From contig NC_133328.1 in assembly GCF_042186555.1 (NCBI RefSeq), positions 619,889,592 through 619,953,591 on the forward strand: DNA of 64,000 nt, read 5' to 3'. Below, in pieces: positions 21,177-32,160 of the stretch. Origin of the DNA: Aquarana catesbeiana. Its lineage: Eukaryota; Chordata; Amphibia; Anura; Ranidae. Position 1 is the first letter of the stretch. Every line of letters starts with the position of its first letter. Made by a program: the position numbers and the translations under genes. The notes under the pieces were generated by a model. It made no database searches and was not told where the DNA came from. It saw nothing but the letters and a program-made list of their open reading frames with translations.

Positions 21177-22246
21177 CCACTTGCCGCTCGCCCTATTACA
21201 GAATGACGGCGGCAAAGTGGTTTGATATTCCTGATCGGACGTCATATGACGTGATCAGGAATATCGAGCCGCTGCACGCCCCCGGGGGCGCGCATCGCGG
21301 CGATCGTTGTTGCGGGGTGTCAGTCTGACATCCTGCAACACCGATCTAGGTAAAGAGTCTCCGACGGAGACGCTTTACCACGTGATCAGCCGTGTCCAAT
21401 CACGGCTGATCACGATGTAAATAGAAAGAGCCGGTGATCGGCTTTTCCTCACTCGCGTCTGACAGACGCGAGTAGAGGAGAGCCGATCGGCTGCTCTCCT
21501 GACAGGGGGGGTCTGTGCTGATTGTTTATCAGCACAGCCCCCCCTCGGATCCTACCCAGGACCACCAGGGAAGCCGCCCAGGACCACCAGGGAAGCGATC
21601 CACACTGGACCACCAGGTATGCCCCTAGACCACCAGGGAAATGCCACTGTGTGCCCAGGCAGCTGCCAATCTGTGCCCAGGCAGCTGCCAGTCAGTGCCC
21701 ACTTCAATGCCGCGTATCAGTGCCACGTATCAGTGCCCATCAGTGCCCAGCAGTGCCGCCTATCAGTGCCCAGCAGTGCCGCCTTTCATTGCCCATCAGT
21801 GTCGCCTATCCGTGCCAACCAGTGCCACCCATCAGTGCCGCCTATCAATGCCCATCAGTGCTGCATATGAGTGCCACCCATCAGTGCCCATCAGTGCCGC
21901 ATATCAGTGCCCGCTCATTGGTGCCACCTCATCGGTGCCACCGTATCAGTGCCCATCAGTGAAAGAGAAAACTTACTTATTTACAATTTTTTTTAACAGA
22001 AACAAAAGCAAAACTTTTATTTTTTCAAAATTTTCGGTCTTTTTTTATTTGTTTAGCAAAAAATAAAAACCGCAGAGGTGATCAAATACCACCAAAAGAA
22101 AGCTCTATTTGTGGGAACAAAATGATAAAAATTTAGTTTGGGCACAGTGTAGCATGACCGCGCAATTGTCATTCAAACTGCGACAGCGCTGAAAGCTGAA
22201 AATTGGTCTGGGAAGGAAGGTGTCTAAGTGCCCGGTATTGAAGTGG
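21177..22246. mobile_element. piggyBac-type non-autonomous element with TTAA duplication
   Basis: TTAA (21173-21176) precedes CCACTTGCCG, and AAGTGG precedes TTAA (22247-22250). The right 200 bp aligns with 57,170-57,373 of the large piggyBac copy (shared CTGAAAATTGGTCTGGG). The 12-bp palindrome CGTCATATGACG (21240-21251) also occurs twice at the left end of that copy. There is no transposase, so it would depend on a related active element. Confidence 0.88.
21640..21962 (+). repeat. Minisatellite based on CAGTGCC(G/C)CC(T)ATCAGTGCC
   Basis: Imperfect tandem units of about 12-24 bp (CATCAGTGCCGCCTATCAG-like) make up the middle of the piggyBac-type element. A related CCATCAGTGACC array occupies the corresponding place at 48.1-48.6 kb. 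Confidence 0.8.
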
Positions 22247-22250
22247 TTAA

Positions 22251-23084
22251 CAACCAGCTCTGCTGTATAATGTAGAAGCGATCTGGTCTGCTATAAAGCA
22301 CCAGACAGTAGGAAATATTTAGACATCTAAATGGATCTTCCATTCCAAACTATAGATAGAGTTTTGTTTACACTTCTTCTTTTATTAATACGGATGAAGG
22401 TTCTGGCGGAGCCAAATCCCCTTTATATTGGTAAATAACACTAGGAGCCATCTCTTGGTGCCTACTTCGTGGCCAGGATTTCCAGGAGTCATAAGACTTG
22501 TCAGCAAACCTGACATGAGAGGTCACCAGAGAGGTCACCAGGTATGAAGAACTTTATTCTAAATCCTTTATTGTCTGACGTTTGCCCTCAAAGGGTCTGC
22601 CTGAAAATTATTTCATGATAGAAGATCTTTAAAAGAGGCTGAGAATGATGAGTGATGAGACATCTGCCTGTCCTCCGGCCCATTAAAGTGTCCTCTGTGG
22701 CAAAAATGATAAAAAACTAATTGGAGGATAGTGTTCTGTTTAGATTTATGTCCACGTTTTAGCAAGTGTTGCTTCTCCTGGTACGTATTACAGCAACCTT
22801 TCTCATCCTCTTTAACACGGAGGAACCCTTGAAATAATTTTCAGGTCTTGGGGATAATAATCACATTATCTTCACTTCATGGTATGCTAGTGTGAATGGT
22901 AAGTTGTAAATCTAGGACTACATAAATTAATTAGCATTTGCATTCTGACATTCAGGGCTGCTCTGATATGACACAATTAATTTCAGTAACAATAATGAAA
23001 TGTAATAACTTAATACCTGCAAGAAAAAAACACAGACAGTGAAAATTGGAAGTCAATGGGAAGCAAAGCCCCTTAAAAATGTTG
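22251..23084. other. No gene seen
   Basis: No terminal repeats or coding frames. The stretch at about 22,915-22,995 (AATTAATTAGCATTTGCATT) carries overlapping homeodomain and octamer-like motifs and is not repeated elsewhere in the window. Confidence 0.45.
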
Positions 23085-23845
23085 GTCAGTGTAAAGAATC
23101 CCCCCTTATATTGGTGGTCAGTGGGAGGAATTATTCAAATACTTGTGGTCAGTGGGAGGAATGCACCTTACATTGGTGGTCGGTAGGAAGGATGCTCCTT
23201 ATATTGGTGGTCAATGGGAAGAATGTCCCTTATACTGGTGGTCACTGGGAAGCATTAAAGTTTAAAAACTTTGAAGGAGCAGTGATTTCCAATGAGTAGC
23301 CTGCCCATTCAGTACAGTGTTCCCAGCCATCTCCCTACTTCCTGTGACGTAATTTCTGTGCGTTCCACCTTGGTTCCGTTTGACTTCCTAGTGGCCACAG
23401 GACATGCTACAGACATCTCTCTACCCCAGCAGTGATACTATACACCAGATGAGCACCTTTAAACTTCAATCCTAGGGTCCACTCCTCCATATTCCTCTAC
23501 TGTGGACCAGATTCCGGTGGCACCTGCAGGACACAGGATCCTCAGCTGACATCCTCAAAGATGTGAAAGGTGATATACCCTGTTTTTAGCCTGCCAGTGC
23601 CTTAATTCTTTTATATTAAAATCCTTCTGTGATACTGCACTTAGGGGCGCTTCCATTCCATCTCCCTTATTGGGAACGATTATGCATGTATTTGTGGTCA
23701 GTGGAAAGAATGCTCCTTACAATTGTGGTCTATGGGAAAAATGCTCCTTATATTGGTGGTCATTGGGAAGAATGCTACTTATATTGGTGGTCATTGGGAA
23801 GAATGCCCCTTATAATGGTAGTCAATGAGAAGAATTATCTATATA
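23085..23845 (+). repeat. 31-bp minisatellite, first blocks
   Basis: Units of the form TTGGTGGTCAGTGGGAAGAA plus ATGCTCCTTATA run at 23,096-23,255 and 23,690-23,845. About 430 bp of unrelated sequence separates the blocks. The Tc1 at 23,846 interrupts the second block. Confidence 0.85.
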
Positions 23846-25485
23846 CAGTCAGGTCCATAAATATTGGGACATCGACACAATTCTAATCTTTTTGGCTCTT
23901 TACACCACCACAATGGATTTGAAATGAAACTAACAAGATGTGCTTTAACTACAGACTGTCAGCTTTAATTTGAGGGTATTTACATCCAAATCAGGTGAAC
24001 GGTGTAGGAATTACAACAGTTTGTATATGTGCCTCCCACTTTTTAAGGAACCAAAAGTAATAGGACAATTGGCTGCTCAGCTGTTCCATGGCCAGGTGTG
24101 TGTTATTCCCTCTATATCCCATTTACAAGGAGCAGATAAAAGGTCCACATTTCATTTAAAGTGTGCTATTTGCATTTGGAATCTGTTGCTGTCAACTCTT
24201 AATATGAGATCCAAAGATCTCATATTAGCAAGTCATCATTAGGCTGAAAAAACAAAACAAACCCATTAGAGAGATAGCAAAAACATTAGGTGCGGCCAAA
24301 TCAATTGTTTGGAAAATCCTTAAAAAGAAATAACACACCGGTGAGCTCAGCAACACCAAAAGACCCGGAAGACCACGGAAAACAACTGTGGTGGGTGACC
24401 AAAGAATTCTTTCCCTAGTGAAGAAAACACCCTTCACAACAGTTGGCCAGATCAAGAACACTCTCCAGGAGGTAGGTGTATGTGTGTCAAAGTCAACAAT
24501 CAAGAGAAGACTTCACCAGAGTGAATACAGAGGTTTCCCCACAAGATGTAAACCATTGGTGAGCCTCAAAAACAGGAAGGCCAGATTAGAGTTTGCCAAA
24601 CAACATCTAAAAAAGCCTTCACAGTTCTGGAACAACATCCTATGGAGAGATGAGACCAAGATCATCTTGTACCAGAGCGATAGGAAGAGAAGAGTATGGA
24701 GAAGGAAAGGAACTGCTCATGATCCAAAGCACACCACCTCATCAGTGAAGCATGGTGGTGGTATTGTCATGGCGTGGGCATGTATGGCTGCCAATGGAAC
24801 TGGTTCTCTTGTATTTATTGATGATGTGACTGTTGACAAAAGCAGCAGGATGAATTCTGAAGTGTTTCGGGCAATATTATCTGCTCATATTCAGTAAAAT
24901 GCTTCAGAACTCATTGGACGTCGCTTCACAGTGCAGATGGACAATGACCCGAAGCATACTGCGAAAGCAACCAAAGAGTTTTTTAAGAGAAAGAAGTGGA
25001 ATGTTATGCAATGGCCAAGTCAATCACCTGATCTGAATCCGATTGAGCTTGCATTTCACTTGCCGAAGACAAAACTGAAGAGAAAATGCCCCAAGAACAA
25101 GCAGGAACTGAAGACAGTTGCAGTAGAGGCCTGGCAGAGCATCACCAGGGATGAAACCCAGCGTCTGGTGATGTCTATGCGTTCCAGACTTCAGGCTGTA
25201 ATTGACTGCAAAGGATTTGCAACCAAGTATTAAAAAGTGAAAGTTTGATGGATGAGTGTTAATCTGTCCCATTACTTTTGGCCCCTAAAAAGTGGGAGGC
25301 ACATATACAAACTGTTGTAATTCCTACACCGTTCACCTGATTTGAATGTAAATACCCTCAAATTAAAGCTGAAAGTCTGCAGTTAAAGCACATCTTGTTC
25401 GTTTCATTTCAAATCCATTGTGGTGGTGTATAAAGCCAAAAAGATTAGAATTGTGTAGATGTCCCAATATTTATGGACCTGACTG
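23846..25485 (+). mobile_element. Tc1-family transposon 1, complete, TA duplication
   Basis: CAGTCAGGTCCATAAATATT begins the left end and its reverse complement ends the right. Terminal inverted repeats are about 205 bp with few differences. TA flanks both sides (23,844-23,845 and 25,486-25,487). Closing the element restores a normal minisatellite unit. Confidence 0.95.
24204..25233 (+). pseudogene. Tc1-family transposase (DD34E), inactive
   Basis: This cut-and-paste transposase binds the inverted repeats through paired helix-turn-helix domains. Visible parts are the GRPRK-type hook (about 24,370), the HTH (KSTIKRRLHQ), the first Asp in WRDETKIILY (about 24,645), the second in MDNDPKHTAK (about 24,940) and the Glu in SPDLNPIE exactly 34 residues later, so the catalytic triad is complete. 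A TAA near 24,330 and another at 24,895-24,897 interrupt the main frame, and the first codons from the ATG at 24,204 are in another frame. About 340 codons is normal for the family. Few lesions and near-identical inverted repeats point to a relatively young copy. Confidence 0.93.
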
Positions 25486-26560
25486 TATTTGTGGTCATTG
25501 GGAAGAATGCTCCTTACATTGGTGGTTATTGGGAGGAATGCTCCTTATATTGCTGGTCAGTGGGAAGAATACCCCTTATATTATTGGTCAGTGGGAAGAA
25601 CTCTCCTCATATTGGTGGTCAGAGGGAAGGAAGCTTCTTATGTTGGTTGTGAATAGGAAGAATGTCCCTTATATTGGTGGTCAATGGGAAGAATGCTCTC
25701 ACAGTATTGGTCAGTGGAAAGACTGCTCCTTTATAGACAGATAAAAGGATAATTGGTATCAGTGAATACTTATCTGAGAGGCCAAAATTGCTGCCCAAAG
25801 AACCCCTAGCAAACTTTAAAGAAATCCTGGTTGAGAAAGATTGTATTAGAGTATGGGGGATATCAGTGCCCAAAGCAAACATTATTTACCCTTTCATTAC
25901 TTGTGCATAGCTTCCAACTTTAAAACCAAATCCCCCTATCCACTGGTGGTCAGTGGGAAGGATTATGCATATATTTGTGATCAGTGTGAAAGGATGTCTC
26001 TTACATTGGAGGTCAGCAGGAAGAATGCTCCTTACATTGGTGATCGGTGGGAAAAATGCTACTTACATTGGTGATCAGTGGGATAAATGGTGGTCATGGG
26101 AAAGAATGCCCCTTATACTGTTGGTCAGTGAGAAGAATTATTCATATATTTATTGTCATTGGGTAGAATGATTTTACATTTCAGTGGAAAGATGTTACCT
26201 TACTTTGGCAGTCTTTGGGTAGACTGCCTCCTGTATTGGTGACCGGAAGGAAGAATACTCCTTACATTGGTGGTTACTGGGCGGAGTGCTCCTTATATTG
26301 GAGGTCAGTGGGAAGAATGCCCCTTATATTGTTTGTCAATGGGAAAAATTCTCAAATTGGTGGTCCGTAGGAAGAAAGCTTCTTAAAATGGTGGTGAATC
26401 AGAAGAATGTTCCTTATATTTGTGGTCAATAGGAAGAATGCTCTTACAGTATTGGTCAGTGGAAAGACTGTCCCCTTATGGATATATAAAAGAATCATTG
26501 GTAACAGTGAATACTTATCTGGCTGAAATTACTGCCTAATGAACTGCTAGCAAACTTTAA
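25486..26560 (+). repeat. 31-bp minisatellite continuing, within a roughly 745-bp higher-order repeat
   Basis: Arrays at 25,490-25,735 and 25,945-26,475 share the 31-bp unit. The spacer at 25,736-25,930 (AGTGAATACTTATCTG to CCCCCTATCC) recurs from 26,480 and continues after the inserted MITE to about 27,005, giving a higher-order period of about 745 bp. Confidence 0.8.
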
Positions 26561-26881
26561 GGGCTCGTTCACACCATACCTGTATGAAAACTGATGGGAA
26601 AACCGTGCAGATTTCACTTGCAGAGACATCAGTTTCCATCAGTTTTCATGCTCGTTTTAGTCAATTTTTATGCACGTTGACATCAGTTTTCATGTGCGTC
26701 AGTTATTTGCCCTATTCACACCAATGTTGATGTCATGTCAGTTTTTTTCCCTGTGCAGAAAATCGCATACACGTTGCAGATTTCTGTGCAGAAAAAATCT
26801 GCAGAACCATTGTTTTTTTTGTGCCCTTGCAGAACGCATGAAGAAAAACTGATGTCTCTGCACCATGGTGCGAACGAGGCC
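26561..26881. mobile_element. Harbinger-like MITE with TAA duplication
   Basis: Ends GGGCTCGTTCACACCATA and, reversed, GGCCTCGTTCGCACCATGG are flanked by TAA (26,558-26,560 and 26,882-26,884). The paralogous spacer at about 25,812-25,830 has the uninterrupted CTTTAAAG, showing the empty site. A three-base TWA duplication is typical of PIF/Harbinger. Interior is rich in CATCAGTTTTCAT repeats; no coding frame. Confidence 0.85.
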
Positions 26882-26884
26882 TAA

Positions 26885-27655
26885 AGGAATCCTGGTGGAG
26901 AAAGGCTGTATTAGAGTATGGGGGGGGAATCAGTACTCAAAGTCAACTTGTTTTACCTTTCATTACATGTGCATAGCTTCCAACTTTACAGCTAAACCCC
27001 CTATCCATCATTCCTCATCAAATATCCCTCTTTTATCTCTGATGTAGAGTTCTCTATAAATAAATATACTCAAGATATTTCACGGGAAAAAAAAAGCATG
27101 ACCGGACCTCTCTAATGTGAGATCTGGGGTCAAAAAGACCTCAGATCTCACATTTACACTTAAAAGCAATAAAAAAAAATTAAAAAAATGTTTTTTTTCA
27201 ATAAAAAAAAATTGTCGCCGTTGAATTAAAAACTGGGGTTATGGCAGCTATCTGAAGTGGTTAAAATTATTTTCAGGTTTGGGAGAACCCCAACTAAAAC
27301 CAATTCTTTGGGGAAAATGTCACTTACATTGGTGGTCAGCTGCATGAATTCCCCCTTATACTTATATTAGTGGTCAGTTAGAAGAATGCTCCCCTTGCAT
27401 TGATGGTCAGTTGGAATAATTCTCCCCTTACATTGACGGACGGCTGGAATAATGCAACCCTTACACTGGTGGTCAGTTGGAATAATGCCCCTCTTACAAT
27501 GGTTGTTCAATTGCCACCTTCACAGACAACTAACTCTGGTTTCATACAACTGGCTCTGTCAAGTGGTGTTGGTTTCACAACTATGAACTTGCAGGAACTA
27601 TTAATAAGGAGGTCCATCAAACACATCTCAAGGAACCCCCTTGCAGCCTCTAGAG
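26885..27655. other. Spacer, last minisatellite block and a piggyBac-like end; no gene
   Basis: 26,885-27,010 is the second copy of the higher-order spacer. 27,110-27,261 ends with GAAGTGGTTAA and resembles a piggyBac-type right end whose left end is not visible. 27,308-27,505 is a degenerate block of the 31-bp array. Confidence 0.5.
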
Positions 27656-28960
27656 CAGTGGTTCTCAACCCTTCTAATGCCATGACCCCTTGATAGAATT
27701 TCCCAAGTTGTGGGGACCCCTAACAGTAAAATTATTTTCGTAGCGTGGGTTATCAGCACCCAAGGCAAGACAAGTAATCTGCGCCCCTAACCCAGGGACA
27801 TTTAGCGCTCCCCGAGTCCCTTCCACTCGTACAGTATTAAGCCCCCTTATGGTACATTTTAGGATGTACCACTCTTTCTCTTTGTTCTCCTTTCTTTCCC
27901 CTTTATCTCTCTCTATCCTAATCTTGTTTTTTTCCCCATCCTCTTTCTAGCCGTCTTTCTTGTTCTTTCTCTCCCTTTTTCTTTGTTCCTCCCCCTCCTT
28001 TTCCTCTCCCTTCCATGTATTCTCTATTTTTATTCCTTCTCTTACTCCTTGGTGGGGGGAATGTAAAGCTGTATCAGTGCTGGCGGGGGGAGTTGAGATG
28101 AGTACCAGTGCTGGCGGTGGGAGTTGGGATGAGTACCACTGCTGGCGGGGGGAGTTGGGATGAGTACCAGTGCTGGCGGGGGAAGTTGGGATGAGTACCA
28201 GTGCTGGCGGGGGGAGTTGGGATGAGCACCAGTGCTGGCGGGGGGAGTTGGGATGAGTACCAGTGCTGGCGGTGGGAGTTGGGATGAGTACTACTGCTGG
28301 CGGGGGGAGTTGGGATGAGCACCAGTGCTGGCGGGGGGAGTTGGGATGAGTACCAGTGCTGGCGAGGGAAGTTGGGATGAGTACCAGTGCTGGCGGGGGG
28401 GAGTTGGGATGAGTACCAGCGCTGGCGGGGAGTTGGGATGAGTACCAGTGCTGGCAGGGAGTTGGGATGATTACCAGTGCTGGCAGGGAGTTGGGATGAG
28501 TGGCAGTGCTGGGGGGGAGATGGGATCAGTGACAGTGCTAAGGGGGTTCTGATCAGCCAACTTAGGTGCTCTTGATCAAGGTCATCTGCTGATCTGAGAA
28601 CTGTAGTGGGGACCTTTAATGGCAACTAGGCCAGGTAGTGTTACGCACTGTGTCTCTGACTTTGTGGTGTCTTGCAGCAGTGACACCTATGACAAATCAG
28701 GAGATAGGGTCTCCTCCAGCCCCTCCCACTTCACATTCCTCACCAGTCAGCTGACCTCTAGTCTCTATGTCGTGAACTGAATGGGCGTCTGTGAAGAGGC
28801 TGAGTGGGCGGCTGCGGGCTCCAGGAACAGCCCAGCTGGGCGGCTGCGAAAAGGCTGGGAGAGCAGTGCGGGATTCAGGAACAGCCCAGGATTTGGTGAC
28901 CCCCGGCAAATCGTCATTCGACCCCCGAGGGGGTCCCGACCCCCAGGTTGAGAACCACTA
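27656..28960. mobile_element. Non-autonomous hAT element A
   Basis: Ends CAGTGGTTCTCAACC and GGTTGAGAACCACTA are inverted repeats with one change. The 8-bp duplication CTCTAGAG lies on both sides (27,648-27,655 and 28,961-28,968). There is no transposase frame. The middle is a 31-bp minisatellite. Confidence 0.92.
28072..28545 (+). repeat. 31-bp GC-rich minisatellite in hAT element A
   Basis: About 15 units of CTGGCGGGGGGAGTTGGGAT plus GAGTACCAGTG with small changes and length variants toward the right. Long minus-strand frames over it are only a by-product of a repeat length that shifts little between units. Confidence 0.92.
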
Positions 28961-29499
28961 CTCTAGAGGAACCCTAGGGTTCCACCAAACCTGGTTGCGA
29001 ATGGCTGGTTTAGAGGATCCTGAGGCTTTGGGGCTTCTTTGCATTTTGGAAGGGCACCCGAAGATACCTGTCAACAGATGTGTTGGCTCTAGAGGCGGCT
29101 CTAGGCTTTGTGAGGCCTTAGGCAAAACTTATACATGAGGCCCCACTCATAAAAATAAAAATAATTCAAGCAGTAAAAATTAATACATTGAATTGTACAG
29201 TGTACAATGAAATGGCAATTCACCCATGGCCAGTCCTCAAGGATTCCAGCATGTCATTGGATCATATCACACCAGGATATGCACTGTAACACAAGCTCCC
29301 TCTGTATAGTGAACGGCACTTACTAGACAGCTCTACGTTATGCCCAAATTTCACATTACCTAACAAAGGCCATGGATCCATCATCTATTTTCCTAAACCT
29401 ATGCCCCATACCTGCTGTGGACACAGACAATGCATTTACTATGGTCAGTGAACCTGAATACAGAAAAGCACTAGCTGAATTTCTTTGTACTGCAGTGTC

Positions 29500-29975
29500 A
29501 GGAAAAGAGAGGAGAGAAAGAGGGATGTAGGAAAATATGTGAGAGAGTAGGGGGGAAGGGGGGGAGGGAGAGAGGTGGGGAGAAAGAGAGAAAAGGGGAG
29601 CAAAATAGTGTGGGGGTGAGAGACAAAGAGGGAGGGGGGAGAGAATGGGGGAGGGGTGAGAGGAGGAGAGGGGAGAGAGGAGGGAGAGAATGGGGGAGGG
29701 GTGAGAGGAGGAGAGGGGAGAGAGAGAAGATTGGGGAGAGAGAGAGGGGAAGAGGGGGAGAGAGGAGAGAGATTGGGGAGAGGGAGAGGGGGAGAAAGGC
29801 GGGAGGGAGAAGGGGGGAGGGAGATGTGTATGAAGAGAGGGGAGGAGGGAGAGAGAGGCGGAAGAAGAGGGGGGAGAGAGAGAGAGGGATGGGGATGGGG
29901 GGGAGGGGGGGAGAAGAGGAGGGGAGAGAGAGGCGGAAGAGGAGGGAAGGGGGGAAGAGATGGATGGGGATGAAG
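29500..29975 (+). repeat. Polypurine GA-rich tract
   Basis: About 475 bp of almost only G and A on the plus strand, in GGGAGAG and GGAGGGG variants. The long frames on both strands here (Ser/Pro or Arg/Glu/Gly only) are composition artefacts. Confidence 0.92.
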
Positions 29976-30529
29976 AGGGGGTCACATGGAAGAGCAGTGG
30001 TTTGCTGGGTGATGAACAGATCAGTCATGTATCAGTGTGCAGAAAAACGGATCGTCCATGTCATCGGACTCACCCCAATCCCCGAACTCATCAGACTACC
30101 GGCACTCTGAGCAGCCTCTGCATTGCTGGGGTGAATCCACAACACACGTGGGGGGCGGGGCTTCACCAAGCAGTCAACCCCGCGGTCTGCAGCTCATTAG
30201 TCTCCGGACCGAGCACGGCGAGCAGTGAGATGTTTTGCCTCCACTGGCCACGCCCACCTGTCAGCGCTCCAGCACACCTATCTGCAGGATGTGCAGAGGA
30301 CAGAGCGGGCAGTGTGTGAGCTGATTCCAGCATCCTGATAGGCAATCATAGAGGACCTGTACAGGACAGGCTGAGCTGACACCTCTCACCTCCCCTGTGA
30401 TCACTGGTGCGGCTTTTTTTCTTACAGGAATCATAGCGGCACGGGGGCCAGTGACTCGCCCCGTACAGCGCTGCCTGAGCCCGTAAAAGAGATAAGAAGG
30501 CGACGGGGGAGAGTCTTAGCAGACAGTGC

Positions 30530-30965
30530 AGTCCCGGTGTCTTGCCGAGAAAGTTCCCTCGGCGGATAAGGACCCCCCTGTACTGCGCAGGCGCAGCGCC
30601 TGCGCAGTACGAACTACTATGAGCCGCCGGAGATAGCCGAAGCTCAAAATCTTTAATCAGCTGTACACGGCGCCTGCGCCCTAGGTCCAGGTTCCTTCCC
30701 CACCATCCAAGTGGACCTAGAGGGGGAATAAAAAAGAGCAGAGCGAAGCAAGGCCGTGCCCAAAGCGTGGCGAGCGAAGCGAGCCTGCGAGGGGCCCTCT
30801 TACAGGCGCCGTGTACAGCTGATTTTCAGCTATTCACCTTCGGCTATTTCCGCCGGATCCTACTGCGCAGGCGCAGCGCCTGCGCAGTAGAGGGGGGTCC
30901 TTATCCGCCGAGCTGAACTTTCTCGGCAGAACACCGGTGTTCTAGATCGGTCCCGCCCATCCGTA
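30530..30965. repeat. Long inverted repeat with GC-rich palindromes nested in hAT element B
   Basis: The left arm (about 30,535-30,690) and right arm (about 30,805-30,960) share GCCGAGAAAGTTC, GGCGGATAAGGACCCCCC, TACTGCGCAGGCGC and CAGCTGTACACGGCGCC in inverted order. Each arm contains a nearly perfect palindrome of TACTGCGCAGGCGC around one central base. It is probably a separate foldback MITE; its exact ends were not determined. Confidence 0.8.
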
Positions 30966-31104
30966 GGCAGCGCAATCCTTTCCGATGCTGGAGGAGGACC
31001 TCTCCCATTGTCAGGCAAATTAGATGGTCCCGAGGCCCCTGTGAGCACGAGGCCTTAGGCGACCGCCTAATTTGCCTAATTAGAGAGCCGCCTCTGGTTG
31101 GCTC

Positions 31105-32160
31105 CATCTCCACTTCTCATCTTCTGTTAAATGATGTGATGTTAAGAACAAGAGGAGCAGAGGGGGTTACTTCTGAGAGATATCAGAAGAAACAATTGGG
31201 CAAGTCAGCTTAACTGTTCTATAGAAAGTTCAGTTTCTAGTTCAGAGAACAGATTTTTTTGGGGGGGGGGGGGGTAACTAAAGTATTTTAGAACATTTCA
31301 TAAAACAAAAAATGATTCATGAAGATGATATTTCACAACTGACAGAACCTCTTTAAGCCTGCCGTTTCTCATCATAAATATCTGATGGATGATGGGCAAA
31401 GCAGCAGCCACTGATGGGCCATCCATTTTTTTTTTACCTAAATAAATAAGTTATTGGCATGGTAAAGATTCCATCGCAGAGCTATTTTCAAAATCTACTA
31501 CCCCGCTCTCTCACAATGCCTGAAGTCAAATGAAAGAGGTGAAGCAAGGTAGTGCTTAATCAATTATTAATCTTCATCAGCGGAACCTGAGAACAAAAAG
31601 ATTGTAAAAGACTCGGCGGCCGAGGCAAATGCTAAAACTTTAATTCCCATCTCCGCGCCTTCTCCTTATCCAGTATTAATGTTAACGCACTTTATTTGTG
31701 TTCTTAATAAGTGTGAAGGCAACTAATATCAAGGTGTTTGTAAATCATTTGACGCTGTTCCACTTTTCACACGCCGACTTATTTTCGGGGATCTGCAGAC
31801 TTTTTATGATTCATTACGATTCGTTTTATTGTCCGAAGTTATAAGCTGTAATTAAAGTTTTGATGTAGTCATGGGAACTCGGCGGAAGAATAGGTTCTGT
31901 TGAAAGTCATATAAGGTAAGGATGCAGCTGTGGAACTGATGTGGCTTATTACACGGGGATTTTATGTTACGCGGATAAGGATAAAAAAATGCTGCAATGA
32001 ACCGATTAGATCCAATGTCATAGGAGAGAGCTGCGAACATAAACAGGAGCATTATCAAAGACAAATCTCCATTCCATCAGCTTCTGCTTGCTTTCTGTTT
32101 TTATTTTATTGGATCTCTCCATGGCATTAAAAACATGACAAAAGGTTCCAACTCTTCACT
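31105..32160. other. No gene; apparently unique, AT-rich DNA
   Basis: Apart from a G-run at about 31,259-31,275 and short T-runs there is no repeat structure. 31,540-31,900 contains many AT-rich homeobox-like words (TTAATCAATTATTAATC, ATGTTAACGC) and does not recur in the window, so it is a candidate for host regulatory sequence. Confidence 0.5.

Larger units (their letters stand above)
29090..31096. mobile_element. Non-autonomous hAT element B
   Basis: Ends TAGAGGCGGCTCT and AGAGCCGCCTCTG are inverted repeats. The duplication GTTGGCTC occurs at 29,082-29,089 and 31,097-31,104. A second inner motif pair (GAGGCCTTAGGC at both sides) extends the similarity. The interior holds a polypurine tract and a nested long inverted repeat, and no transposase. 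Confidence 0.9.

Noticed and set aside
21522..22066. Frames of about 145 codons rich in Pro, Ser, Cys, His
   Set aside because: Minisatellite inside a non-autonomous piggyBac-type element.
23085..27505. CRISPR array, suggested by regular 31-bp spacing
   Set aside because: The units are contiguous with no unique spacers, and the DNA is from a vertebrate-type genome.
28074..28625. 183-codon minus-strand frame of His/Ser/Pro-rich repeats
   Set aside because: It is only the translation of a 31-bp minisatellite, with no start context or non-repeat domain.
29356..30110. Frames of up to 209 codons on both strands (Ser/Pro/Leu or Arg/Glu/Gly)
   Set aside because: A polypurine tract avoids stop codons; the composition is not protein-like.
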